Positions 32,964 through 43,259 of a stretch of DNA of 64,000 bases are shown piece by piece (position 1 is the first letter of the stretch; each line of letters starts with the position of its first letter). The position numbers were made by a program, and so were the translations under genes. The notes beneath the pieces were generated by a model. The model did not search any database. It worked only from the letters and a program-made list of their open reading frames with translations, and had not been told where the DNA came from. This DNA comes from Nelumbo lutea (lineage: Eukaryota; Streptophyta; Magnoliopsida; Proteales; Nelumbonaceae), in the NCBI GenBank assembly GCA_022828595.1, contig JAKGHH010000005.1, positions 60,135,655 through 60,199,654 of the forward strand. Reading direction: 5' to 3'.

Positions 32964-34421
32964 ATGGATTCTGGTAACAGTGGAAGTATGCAATCGTCAA
33001 GCGGTGGTGATGAGGAGTACGATTCACGGTCTGAGTCGATCTCTGCTATCTTCAACTCTTCCGGCCACGTTGGTCATGGTCATGTCATATCTAATCCACC
33101 TCTCACTACTCCTCCTCACCATCTCAGTCTCCCCTCGTCATCCTCGTCTTTGTTTGATTCTGTATCGAATTATCTGGATGTCTTTTCTCGACCACCGGCG
33201 ACTTCAAATGCAAATTCCTTGACGCATATTGACATGATGTGGCCTAGAAGCCTAAGATCTGAAGCCAATTGCACCGAGATCGGCAATATAATGGGTTTAT
33301 CATCCTCGACCCAACCCATCTTCGGCGCTCAAGGGCCTAGTCGGGGCTCTCTGCCAAGTTCATCGTCGCAATTGCCAGCGGCCCCAGAGAACGGTTCACG
33401 GCCTTCAGCTCCACCGTCATCGTCATCGGATCAGACCAACGTAGTTCGAAGCTCAAAGAAGAGGTCCAGAGCCTCTCGAAGAGCACCCACTACTGTACTG
33501 ACCACCGACACAACGAATTTCCGTGCGATGGTGCAAGAGTTCACAGGTATACCCGCACCCCCGTTCTCGGCCTCACCTTTCCCTAGAAGCCGACTCGATC
33601 TCTTTAACACTGCATCCACCTTGAGGTCCGCCCATTTGGAACCACCGCCGCCGTACCTTTTACGGCCTTTTGCTCAAAAGGTTCAGCCACCCTCATTTTT
33701 ATCTTCTGCCGCTGCTGCTGCTGCTGCTGCTGTTTCTACTTCCTTCTCATCTTCCGGTTTGGTTAATACCGTCTCTTCTAGCACTAATATTGCTAGTACT
33801 ACTACTTCCACTACCCCCACCACCGCCACCACCACCACCACCACCACTAATGGTTTCTCAAACTCACCTTCCACAAATAACTACCAACTGCTTTCTGATA
33901 TAGGCCTTCCGAAACAATCTCAGAGTCTACTAAACATGCAGCAGAACCCAATTCTCACGTTCCAGTCTATCTTGCAATCTTCTCCTCTTAATCAACCAAA
34001 GTACCCATCATTAGCCTATGTGCCCGTCTTCGGTGCAAAATCTCAACAAGGGTCTTTGACGACTTCGTCGACTGATTCACAACAACTTAAAATGGGCATG
34101 GTGCTGGAGGAGTTCGGCATGAATCATGGACATGTAAATCCACAACTCAGTGGGCTACCCAACCTTGTAACCTCGGATGGGATGTCACTAAGGAGCGACG
34201 ATAATCATTCAGGCTGGGGAGATGGAGTAGGACTGAATGATGGGGATCATCAACCTAACTTGAAGTCTTTCAATGGGAATTACAGTAACACACAGAGGGT
34301 AAATAGCTGCAAGATAAACTACACCACGTCGTCGTCAGACTTCCAAGTGGAGAAGGGGCCGGAGAATGGTTCTTCTAGGGGTGAAGGTATGGTGGATTCA
34401 TGGATTTGTTCTTCGGATTAG
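32964..34421 (+). CDS. VQ motif-containing protein (single exon, 485 aa)
   Basis: A nuclear transcriptional co-regulator of the plant VQ family, whose members bind the C-terminal WRKY domain of WRKY transcription factors and are often MAP-kinase targets. The signature is FRAMVQEFTG at residues 186-195 (consensus FxxxVQxxTG), preceded by a basic SSKKRSRASRRAPTTVLTTD block (163-182) and followed by IPAPPFSASPFPRSRLDLF. The rest is low-complexity and likely disordered: Ser/Pro runs, nine Ala (249-257), a Thr-rich run (279-296). The C-terminus SWICSSD is typical of the long VQ subgroup. At 485 residues it is longer than most VQ proteins. The ATG at 32964 (GCCATGG) has good context, and no intron is needed, as usual in this family. 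No close paralogue number can be assigned. Confidence 0.95.
   Translation: MDSGNSGSMQSSSGGDEEYDSRSESISAIFNSSGHVGHGHVISNPPLTTPPHHLSLPSSSSSLFDSVSNYLDVFSRPPATSNANSLTHIDMMWPRSLRSEANCTEIGNIMGLSSSTQPIFGAQGPSRGSLPSSSSQLPAAPENGSRPSAPPSSSSDQTNVVRSSKKRSRASRRAPTTVLTTDTTNFRAMVQEFTGIPAPPFSASPFPRSRLDLFNTASTLRSAHLEPPPPYLLRPFAQKVQPPSFLSSAAAAAAAAVSTSFSSSGLVNTVSSSTNIASTTTSTTPTTATTTTTTTNGFSNSPSTNNYQLLSDIGLPKQSQSLLNMQQNPILTFQSILQSSPLNQPKYPSLAYVPVFGAKSQQGSLTTSSTDSQQLKMGMVLEEFGMNHGHVNPQLSGLPNLVTSDGMSLRSDDNHSGWGDGVGLNDGDHQPNLKSFNGNYSNTQRVNSCKINYTTSSSDFQVEKGPENGSSRGEGMVDSWICSSD
33712..33852 (+). repeat. Coding trinucleotide runs (Ala, Thr) in the VQ gene
   Basis: (GCT)n at about 33712-33733 encodes most of the Ala run and (ACC)n at about 33826-33847 most of the Thr run. 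Such tracts vary in length easily and would change the protein without shifting the frame. Confidence 0.85.
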
Positions 34422-34429
34422 GACCTATG

Positions 34430-34469
<40 letters not shown>

Positions 34470-35014
34470 AGAAGAAGAAGAAGAAGAAGAAGAAGAAGAA
34501 GAAGAAGAAATAGAAATCAAGGAGAGGCAAATGATTCTCTCTCCGTGATAACCACCACTGTCAACATTTACAACACTTAAAATTTTCCCAGGTTATATGT
34601 AAATATGGCCTCTTTGCTTCTTATAGTTCTCATTATACATCCATTAGTACACGACTATGGGAACTCTGATTTTCCATGTTGTTCTCCAGTTGAAGTTAGA
34701 TTATATTGATTTCTTTTGTCTTCTCTTCTCGTCTTCGTTGGTATCCTTTGCTTAGACTTCTGGCTACTGATGATAAGGGAGAAGGAGAATATATGGCCAT
34801 GAAAGTGATCAAATGGATAACTACCCATGTGAGATGTTATAATATCGAGCAAGTTCGATCTCATACTGTCTAATGGAAAACTGATTGTAGCTTGATGCAA
34901 CTTAAACGAAGAACCCGGGTTCTGTCTTGCTTTTTCTTTCTTATTTTCTCCTGCCGTTTCTGTCGTTCATATTTGTTATATTTTTCTTCTTATCTTCTTC
35001 TTTGTTTCAATAAA
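34422..35014 (+). terminator. VQ gene 3' UTR and polyadenylation signal
   Basis: The 3' region begins with a (GA)n(GAA)n microsatellite (34432-34509). AATAAA at 35009-35014 follows a T-rich stretch (34927-35007) and is the best canonical signal; a nearer, weaker site could lie after ATGTAAATATGG at about 34597. The true end needs transcript data. Confidence 0.5.
34432..34509. repeat. (GA)n(GAA)n microsatellite
   Basis: About 16 GA units followed by about 14 GAA units, 10 bp after the VQ stop codon, within the transcribed 3' region. Purine-only on the + strand, so able to form triplex structures in principle. Confidence 0.97.
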
Positions 35015-36779
35015 ATTTGGATGAATGGTATATCGGAGACTTGGAGCAATTGGAGGCGAGATTGGAGGAATCCTTTGGGCGCAGTCTTAAAACAAAATTA
35101 AGCTCCTGCATTCTTTATATGATTTAAGTTTTTCATCTGGTTCTTCTCTAGTTCGTTGGTATTTTAATTAAAATGTGTATAGAAGGGAAGTGTCGTACGT
35201 GTTTCTCATCAACTGGTCCAACCCCATATGAATTCTTTGTTTGTTAGTAAAGAATGCCTAACAATAATTAAATAAAGAACCAATCACCAAAAACAAAGCT
35301 CTCGCGTATTGTTATTTTCGATATTTTCTCATTCGCGAGCTCTTTTATACACAAGAATGTCAAAAAGAAGGATGAGTTTAAACCACTCTAGTCTATTACA
35401 GATGAATGGTGTCGTAAGAGATTGAGCGAGCTCAGCTTTGTAATCGTCTTATTTGGGATCAATAGTTTAATTAAGTATTTTGAGCATAATCTGTTTTGGT
35501 TGTATTATTGACAGCCATAGCTCTTCTTCATCATACCCTGTAGTTCTAGACTTCTGGTGGGGTAACCTAAGATTTTATTGATCATCAGACTACTGTATTG
35601 GAGGCTGTGGAACTTGTCTGAGAGAAAGAGATTCTTAAAAAAAGGGAGATGATGAGCAATGAGATATTGAGTGATTGAGAAAGAGAAGAAAAAAGCTTAT
35701 TTTCAAATCTTATCTGAATGATTTTGCTGAAGGTTCGATATGATTAACCATGGCATTTTGAGATATTATTATTATTATGAGAAAAAACTTTTTCTCTGCT
35801 TGTGTCTCTTTATTTCAAAAATTAAGAAAAAAATTAACTTATGCTGCAAAGGGAGAGATGACTAGCCATGGGATTTTGAGAGATGGAGGGCCTTTTTATA
35901 GGAGGTGTTGTGACATGTGACACTCCCTTTTCGAATCATAGTGGCCCATGCCAGTGAATTATCTGGTTTTTAGCAATGATGACCTCTCTCTCTCTCTCTC
36001 TCAGGGTGATGTGAGGGAAACGTCCCTCACGGCCAACGCTCAAACTGAAATGAAAGATTGAACGACAAGGCTGGGAGCTTGAGTCTCTCTCTCTCTAGTT
36101 TCAAGCCAAACCGAAAAAGATGGAGAGCTTTTCGTATTTTCGTATCCCACCAAAAAGCTGGCAACCATAACCTTCTCCCCTCATGAACCCCTAAAATATA
36201 CATTGAAATGCCCCCACATTTAGCACTAGTAGTTGGTATGGATGTGTAGGCCTGGTACATTAATATCTTGTCCTAAACTATGTTCCTATCATGGAATGAC
36301 CTCTCAATAATATAACTTAACCCACTTTAAGAAGCAACCATACAATACATATGCAACCAATATTAATGTTTGTTGCTAAATTTTCAATATTTTTTACATG
36401 AAAACAGTTACAATGTACGACTCACATGAGTCATGGGCTTCCCTTCTCGTTTAGAGAAATAGATTAAAAAAGCCTGGTTCAAAGTATAGACATATTTGGT
36501 ATGCATTTTTTTTTCTTATTTTGCATAATCTACCATTCAAAGGCCAAAGTTTCAATTTTTTGTTTGGAAATTCCCTGATGTAAATAATCACTTTAAAGTA
36601 TTAATACATCCGATATGCACGAACTGCTGTATTGGCCGTTTAGTTTTATGTTTGCCTATCTTTTGAAATTCATCAAAATCCAAAATCCAAAATACTCTTA
36701 TTTGAGATTTTAGGGACGTATTGATATTATATTATTGTTGCTTGGAATGGGCAAAGGGCAATAATGTCAAATCACTTCC
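35015..36779. other. Intergenic, nothing recognised
   Basis: AT-rich. (CT)n at 35986-36002 and a second CT run at about 36085-36096. Frames of 60-80 codons have no domain. Confidence 0.4.
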
Positions 36780-37085
36780 GAGATGAGGGATGGTTGATAA
36801 GTCCAAAGGATCTTAGAATCGAGGTCCTGGAAGTTCGACTTGTGAAAGAAGAAACATGTCAGAGGCCCCAGGTGTTATTTTAGGGGTAGAGATTGTAGGA
36901 CGAGGCCTGAGAGTCAAGATAGTTTACCTAGGGAGTGATGCCACTTATATATACTTGGACCTGCTTGGAGTTAGTTACAAGCAGACAGCTAGGATGCAAT
37001 CTACCATGTACTATGCGTTACCATCTGAGGATGCCACGTGTCCATGCATTATTGGGCTTGCCATGTGCACCTACATCACATATGA
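36780..37085. repeat. Tat-like LTR scrap
   Basis: Shares GGCCCCAGGTGTTAT and AGGGGTAGAGA (36864-36890) with the LTR-like DNA at 46592-46622, and ends with CCACGTG and CACCTACATCA (37070-37080), as does the LTR start at 46891-46901. Internal deletions are likely; no target duplication found. Confidence 0.5.
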
Positions 37086-37327
37086 TATACCTGTCACCTG
37101 ATATGGGGTATGAGGTGTAAACTTTGAACCTTGCCCTCAACTCTTTATATTTAGCATTTTGGTGAATTCAAAAACAATAATATATAATACAATACATTGC
37201 AAGATTTTGAACCATAATCTCAGTTGCTATATGGCCCTTGGCTCCATTAGAAAGTAACCTACCCACCATAGAGATCAAGTACTAAACAAAAGCAAAGATA
37301 AAATACCTCATATTCATCTGGAATTTA

Positions 37328-37570
37328 AGGTCCATTTAATTTATAATTAGAATTAGAATCGGAATGATCTATTCTCATAGTCTGTTTGGTTTAGACAAGC
37401 ATGGAGATTGAAATCAGATAAAGGGAATTGTCATTTCCTCAAAAGAAAAAATATCATTTCACAAAAAATAATAATGAAATTTTGATTCCACCTAACCAAC
37501 TAGTTGAAATCAGAATGACCCATTCCAATTCCAATTCCAAACTCCCTATAACCATGAACCAAAAGGGACC
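37328..37570. mobile_element. Tourist-like MITE with TTA TSD
   Basis: 243 bp. The ends are inverted: AGGTCCATTTAATT on the left, GGTCCCTTTTGGTTCATGG on the right (opposite strand), and further in GAATTAGAATCGGAATG against GGAATTGGAATTGGAATG. TTA flanks both sides (37325-37327, 37571-37573). The TTA duplication suggests PIF/Harbinger. Confidence 0.65.
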
Positions 37571-37573
37571 TTA

Positions 37574-38567
37574 GTTATATGACTAGCTTGTTCAATATAA
37601 TGGTTTAATTGCATGTATGATGGTAACGTGGCAGCTTAATAAAGCATCTCAATATCACTATGATGCGCGCGGGAACCGTCATTGATAGTACAATATTGTT
37701 CGAAGCCTTGAGATTCTTTAACGATTCCTTTCTTCTTTCTTTCTGTTCTGTTGCAGAGAGTCTTCTTTTCTTTAACAATACTGCTCTAATTTTCAAACAA
37801 ATAAGTTGAATCCTGACGATTAAATTTGTATTTGATTCTCTTGTTCAATAAAATAAAATTATTTTCCTCACACACCCTATATTTCTTTCTTAAATAAATT
37901 GGTTACTTATTATTAACGCTAAACGTAAGCTATGATGGAAGCGGAAGTCTAGATGACGCAAGCGGGTCTATTATGGCTTAGACTCATCATGTCTGTGACT
38001 TGGACTCATGACTTTGACTTTGATAAATGATCTATTGCCCAGAAAACGGAGAAATTAGATTGGAAAATTTTAAACTAATTTGACGACAAGAAAGAATGCA
38101 CATCAGCTGCTAATTATAATTGTGTCATCCATTATCATACGGTGGAACAAATACAAGAAAAATAAAAATATACTATGAAAATGATAATAAACCCCAGTAA
38201 ACTAAGTTCACACTTGAATAATTGTTCTATCCAGTGTTTTCAAATTGTGGATGACTCAGTTGGTGGAATCGTCATTCAGCCAAGATTTTGGATCCGGTTC
38301 AGTTAAAATTTGTTAAACAGTAAAAAACTATTGATTGGTGTGATTCTTTCTTTTTAGATTTTGGATAACTTTTCAAGATCTATGTGTCCCAAGGTATTGT
38401 AGCCTTGCTACTTTTGTGAAAAAAAAATCCTTTTTTAGCTTGACATTGCAATTTTTAATATTTTTTATAAATAAAAAATTGAAAACTGAATTAAAAAATA
38501 TAAATGAAATATAAAATAATACATATAACATATCTAAAACATAACATACACACAATTAATACATATG

Positions 38568-38612
<45 letters not shown>

Positions 38613-39786
38613 TGATGTGGCACGGTCTGAACCGTTTAACCCAATCGATCAAACTGGTGACTCATGACCCAGAGGCAAAAATGATTCGGCCTCGAGATCG
38701 GGTTTTTTGGTTCTATCTATCCCTCTACACAAGTCAAGTCAAAGGTACATTAAAAAAAGTCCCAATACTGTTTAGACCCATAAATTGAAAATATATCAAT
38801 TCCGTAATGCAGGTTCAAGGCCATAACTCACCACTGACCACTAAAAAATAAAAATTTTGCCTACGGTTTTTTTTTTCTCCACTAATATATAAGTTATTAC
38901 ATATAACGGACCACAATAAAGTGATAAACAATTCAACGCACAATAACTCAAGACAATAGGCCGTTTTTTGTGGGTTAAACCATCAATGTATTGAGGTCGA
39001 ACCTGAGAGACTCATTGTTGAAGCACATGCTATGGATATGAACACTAGATAGAGCAAAGGCCTAAACATCCAAACGCTAGAAATCAACAGCACCAGGTAT
39101 TGTAAAGGGTTGTTTTTATATGTATAGAGATAATATTGTTGGGACACCACAAGATAATTAACAAATCAACATTGAGTCATTGGATGAAAGACGAGCAACT
39201 ACTTTAGTTATGTCTTTACTCATGTCTCTATCCTAGTGTCGTTAGGTAGCCCGTCGTTGGAGGCTACTCTCAAACCACAGATTTATGCAAAGTGCTGTGT
39301 GTGTATTAAAGTAGTATGTCAAATTGAACGGGAACCCCTAGCTAGTCTCTTCTCGACGTACACCCACCTAGCCTCGATTTCTGCCTTTCTAGTGGATAAT
39401 CCCCCAACCCACATCTATCTTAACTTTCAAATTTCCAACCCTAGAATTTTTGCCTTTAGCACCGTTAGATTGGTAGATAAAACTAAACCAAATGTTCGTT
39501 ACACCTAATGCCAAAGTAAGATATTTGATTTAGGTGATGTTTGGTAAAATTGAATTTTGATGTCAAAAAGGCAAAAAAAAAAAAAAAAGGATTTGAGTGT
39601 GACTCTATGCTCTTGAATGGCCAAAAGTTTTTTTTTTTTTAATATCTCAATATAATAATAATATGGGAAAAGAGATTGCTTTAGATGTATGAGTCTCTTT
39701 TTTTTAGAGAATTATATGAAGAAGAAGAAGAAAAACAAAAAGAAAATGGTTTACCAGCGACCACCTTTACCCAAATAAAGAAGAGC

Positions 39787-39827
<41 letters not shown>
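37574..39827. other. Intergenic with microsatellites
   Basis: (AT)n at about 38579-38610 and (GA)n at 39789-39826. A motif pair around 38240-38300 and 38610-38700 (GACTCAGTTGGTGG and the inverse-like CTGGTGACTCATGACC) hints at another decayed TIR element, but the ends are not clear. No gene. Confidence 0.4.
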
Positions 39828-39830
<3 letters not shown>

Positions 39831-40200
39831 CTACATAAGTGTGAATGCAAATATGTAGAGTGTAAAACTATCCATATAAATTGCAAAGTTGAGTTAGTTT
39901 TACACTAACAAATTTACCTTTTTACCAAATAAACTTTTAGTTGTAATGGATGCCAACATGAATTCCAATAAAGCATATACATTTTTTTATCAAAAGCCCA
40001 CTTGAATGCAAAGTTACTTCTTTTTTATTAATGTACTTTTACATCTTATTATCAATATAAATATGTATTCGAAAATGTGTTTTCTGTCATTTGTCAACGC
40101 ATAAATGTAATGTTGCCAACTACAGTCAAAAGTGAACCACAGTGCAAATTTACCCTGAATCAGGATTTACACTCCATTTGCATAGCTTCCAAACACAACC
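39828..40200. mobile_element. MITE family H, copy 1 (left end damaged)
   Basis: Matches the copies at 44220 and 57811 throughout: AAGTGTGAATGCAAATATG, TTTTAGTTGTAATGGATG, TATCAAAAGCCCACTTGAAT, TTACTTCTTTTTTATT, ATTATCAATATAAATATG, and the right end ACTCCATTTGCATAG with CCAAACACAACC. The left terminus is replaced by the (GA)n run at 39789-39826. Confidence 0.8.
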
Positions 40201-40807
40201 CTTGGTATAAAAAATATTGTATCGGACCAATAGTAATTTGCCACACCAGCTTGCTTGGCCCATTTCAAAATTTTTAATCCCAAACTTTACTCCCGGTGGA
40301 GAGGGGCCATTGATGAATTTTATTAAATAAATCCAACAAGAAACTATATGGGGGAGGGGGGACATAAAAACCTTACACCTCAAAGAATCTGTACAAGAAG
40401 ACCAAAAGCTCATATAATACATTTTGTCTAATGGTCTTAAATATAAGTGCAAAATGAGTTAAACTATCTACAATTGAGAAAAAGGCAGCCCAAGAACATA
40501 TTCATGAACCAAGGCGTGAGTCTCTAGAGATAAATCACTAAAGCTATCATCAGCAATTATGAATAATTCTTATGTTTAGTTGGGTCAATGGTACCCAATA
40601 GGGTCCGGATGGGTTGTGTTGCACGGGTCAAGATAGGTTGGGTCAAAGTCAACTCTATCTATATTTGTCAAATCTCAAAAGTGGAAGTTGTAGTGATTCA
40701 AATTCAAGCCTTCTAGTGTGACAACATCTCATTACACTTCCAAACCACTATGCCACATTTCATTTTGAGAATAAAATTAACATAAAATAATTTTATTAAC
40801 TTTTGTG
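40201..40807. other. Intergenic, nothing recognised
   Basis: No gene. A minus-strand 100-codon frame (40150-40452) overlaps the MITE and has no domain. Confidence 0.4.
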
Positions 40808-41290
40808 TTCACATGAAATTTTATAAAGTAATTTTATGAAAAATGACTTTTATGAAAGCACTTTTACACGAAAGTACTTTTATAAAAGTACTATAAAAGT
40901 ACTTTTACAAAAAATACATTTATAAAAGCACTTTATAAAAGTACTTTTACGAAAACACTTTTATGAAAGCACAAAAGCATTTTTATAAAAGTACTTTTAT
41001 GAAAGCATAAAAGTACATTAATAAAAGTACTTTTATGAATGCACTTTTATGAAAGCATAAAAGTGTTTCATTTTAAGAAAAGTGCTTTTATAAAAGAATT
41101 TTTACAAAAGTACTTTTACACGAAAGCACTTTATTAAAATACTTTTATGAAAACAGTTTTGTGAAAGCATAAAAGAACTTTTACAAAAGCACTTTTATAA
41201 AAGTACTATTATGAAAGTACTTTTGTGAAAGTACTTTTATGAAAGCAGTTTTGTAGAAGTATTTTTTCCAAAGCACTTTTATAAAAGTTA
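40808..41290. repeat. Irregular array of ACTTTTATAAAAGTAC-type palindromes
   Basis: Almost 500 bp built from shuffled pieces such as AAAGTACTTTTATGAAAGCA, CACTTTTATAAAAGTAC and CATAAAAGT, about 18-24 bp each. Most pieces are self-complementary (AAAGTACTTT, TTTTATAAAA), so either strand could fold into many small hairpins. Read on the minus strand it gives repeating FIKVLSQKYFH-like peptides, an artefact of the repeat. The following 41290-41580 is T-rich with repeats of TTTTTCTAC and TGCATTTTCTA. Confidence 0.85.
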
Positions 41291-42031
41291 TGCATTTTCT
41301 GTAACTTTTTGGTATTTTTCTACATTTCCTAAATTTTTCTGGTCTTTTTTTGCATTTTCTATAATTCTTTGGGTTTTTTTGCATAACTTTTGCATTTTTG
41401 GTGTTTTTCATGCATTTCCTACAATTTCCTACAATTTCTTGTTTTTTTTTTTGTTTTTGCATATTTTCTACAAAAGTTCTGAATTTTCTGTAAATTTTTA
41501 GTACTTTTCATAATTTTTGGTAATTTTTGTATTTTTCTACAATTTTTTGCAATTTTTCTTCAATCACAATTTTTACATTTTCGAGTATACATGTTGACAT
41601 TATTCATTTTTGTCATGTGGTAGTCTTAAGAGAGATTATTCTCTCAAATTTTATTATTTTGCATATACGGCTTGTCTTGACCCATTTTTTGTATTTATAA
41701 ACGAAGGTATGTGGGTTAGTATGGGCAAGATGATTAAATGTCAATATGGATGGATCAAGTGGGTCAATATGGGTGGATCTGGGTGGGTCAGGGTTAGGAG
41801 GGTTACGATCCTTTAATATGGATTGTTGATGGGTCATGGTGCATTGATATTCAACACTTACCCAACCCAATCCAACGTACCCATTTGCCACTCCTAGTCT
41901 AAATAAATGGTAATAGTATAACTTGGAAATCGCTGAGCCAAGACCAAACTATCCATGATAGCCCTACATTCTGCCAATATATTGGTCCCAATGCTATAAA
42001 CATTCAAGAAAGTACAAAAAGGCCTAATTTG
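41291..42031. other. T-rich low-complexity DNA, then unique DNA
   Basis: 41291-41580 is T-rich simple sequence. At 41700-41800 the motif GGGT(C/T)AATATGGGTGGATC is reiterated. No gene recognised. Confidence 0.4.
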
Positions 42032-42862
42032 TGAGTTCGAATCCAGTGAATCCGTCGGTTCACAGGGTGTGTGTACCCTCCAATAGGAGGCGTGCACGTT
42101 GCTCAATAGCCTTAACATAAAGTTAACGGGACTGCAATATTAACCATTAAATTGCCGGTTGAACCGGCCACCACTAAAAGAGAAAAATTAAGGAAAAAAA
42201 CCTCATTTGAAGCTTCAGAAGAATGATTCCTCTCTCATTCAAACTCTCCTCCCAGCTCCACTCATCCAAACCTCATACACCGGCGACCAATTAACGTCCG
42301 GCGGAAAGGGATCAACTGGCGACCGATGTAAATCTCTTCTTCTTCTTCCCTGTGAACTCAATGCTTCTTAAACCTATAAATAAAAAAATAAAAGATAAAT
42401 CTAGGAAGAGATTCAAAAGTCTATTAGGTGAAATGAATATGAGTTGACATAGTGGATCCCTGGAGGGAGATTCGATGAAGAGAAAGCAGATTCAAACAAG
42501 AGGAATATTAAGAAGAAGAATAAGAAGATTGGAAGAATAAGAAGAACAACAACAAATGCTTACTGCCGGTTGATTACATACTGTCGGAGCTCAGTTGTGC
42601 AGTGAAATCGCTGGTGGTCTCTTGCTCCGGGTCAAGGGCTTGGATGAAAAAAATGGGGAAAAGAGGAGTTCGAACGAATCAGAGGAAACCGAAGGAAAGT
42701 GTTTTGTTCTTTGGTTTATTTTGTCTTTTTCTGACCAGTTGAACCGGATTCACTCGCTTAACGGGAACGGGAGTGACTTCTCCGAAGAGGGTGATATGCA
42801 CGCCTCCTATTGGAGGGTACATGCTCCCTGTAAACCGACGGATTCACTGGATTCAAGCTCCG
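42032..42862. mobile_element. Inverted-repeat element of unknown class
   Basis: The ends are about 75-bp inverted repeats: 42032-42108 against 42792-42862, with the shared core TACCCTCCAATAGGAGGCGT and AATCCAGTGAATCCGTCGGT. Further inward, GCCGGTTGAACCGG (42152) faces CAGTTGAACCGG (42737). Both arms are open and encode HASYWRVHAPCKPTDSLDS-like peptides, from opposite strands, which follows from the inverted repeat. Interior 42240-42600 is featureless apart from CTT and GAA runs. No transposase and no target duplication found. Confidence 0.65.
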
Positions 42863-43259
42863 GATTTGTATCATCCCTCAGAAGTCAGAATGCCACCGCC
42901 ACCACCACAAACACCTGGATTTCCTCAAAGCTGAATCCAACCCAGAGCATGGGTTGGCTTAGCATATTCTTTAGGCACTTTCAGTTGATAAAACTAGCAA
43001 AATATTTTGTTAACTACTGAAATAGAAAACTTGTACTTCCCTTCCATTCTTCTTGTTCATCTCTCTTTCCAAATCTCCCAAATTATAAGGAAGGGACTAT
43101 CCCCACATACCAACCCCAAACATTTTTTTGGCCACTCCAATAGCTTGCCATTAAAGGGTCTGTTGAACAATAATTTCATTAGTGAAGTTGAATGCCAAAC
43201 AAATCTTCAAAAGACCTTCATATCTTAAAAGGCAATATTGACACTTCCTATAAATTAAC
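42863..43259. other. Intergenic, nothing recognised
   Basis: No domain. The frame 42595-43020 merely runs out of the right arm of the inverted-repeat element. Confidence 0.4.

Noticed and set aside
33431..33903. Frames of 60-77 codons overlapping the VQ gene (poly-Val, poly-Pro, poly-Leu)
   Set aside because: Other-frame readings of the GCT and ACC runs of the VQ coding sequence.
41181..41462. Minus-strand 93-codon frame with repeating FIKVL and KKxPKxYRKC-like peptides
   Set aside because: Translation of the palindrome array and neighbouring T-rich repeats; no start context or homology.
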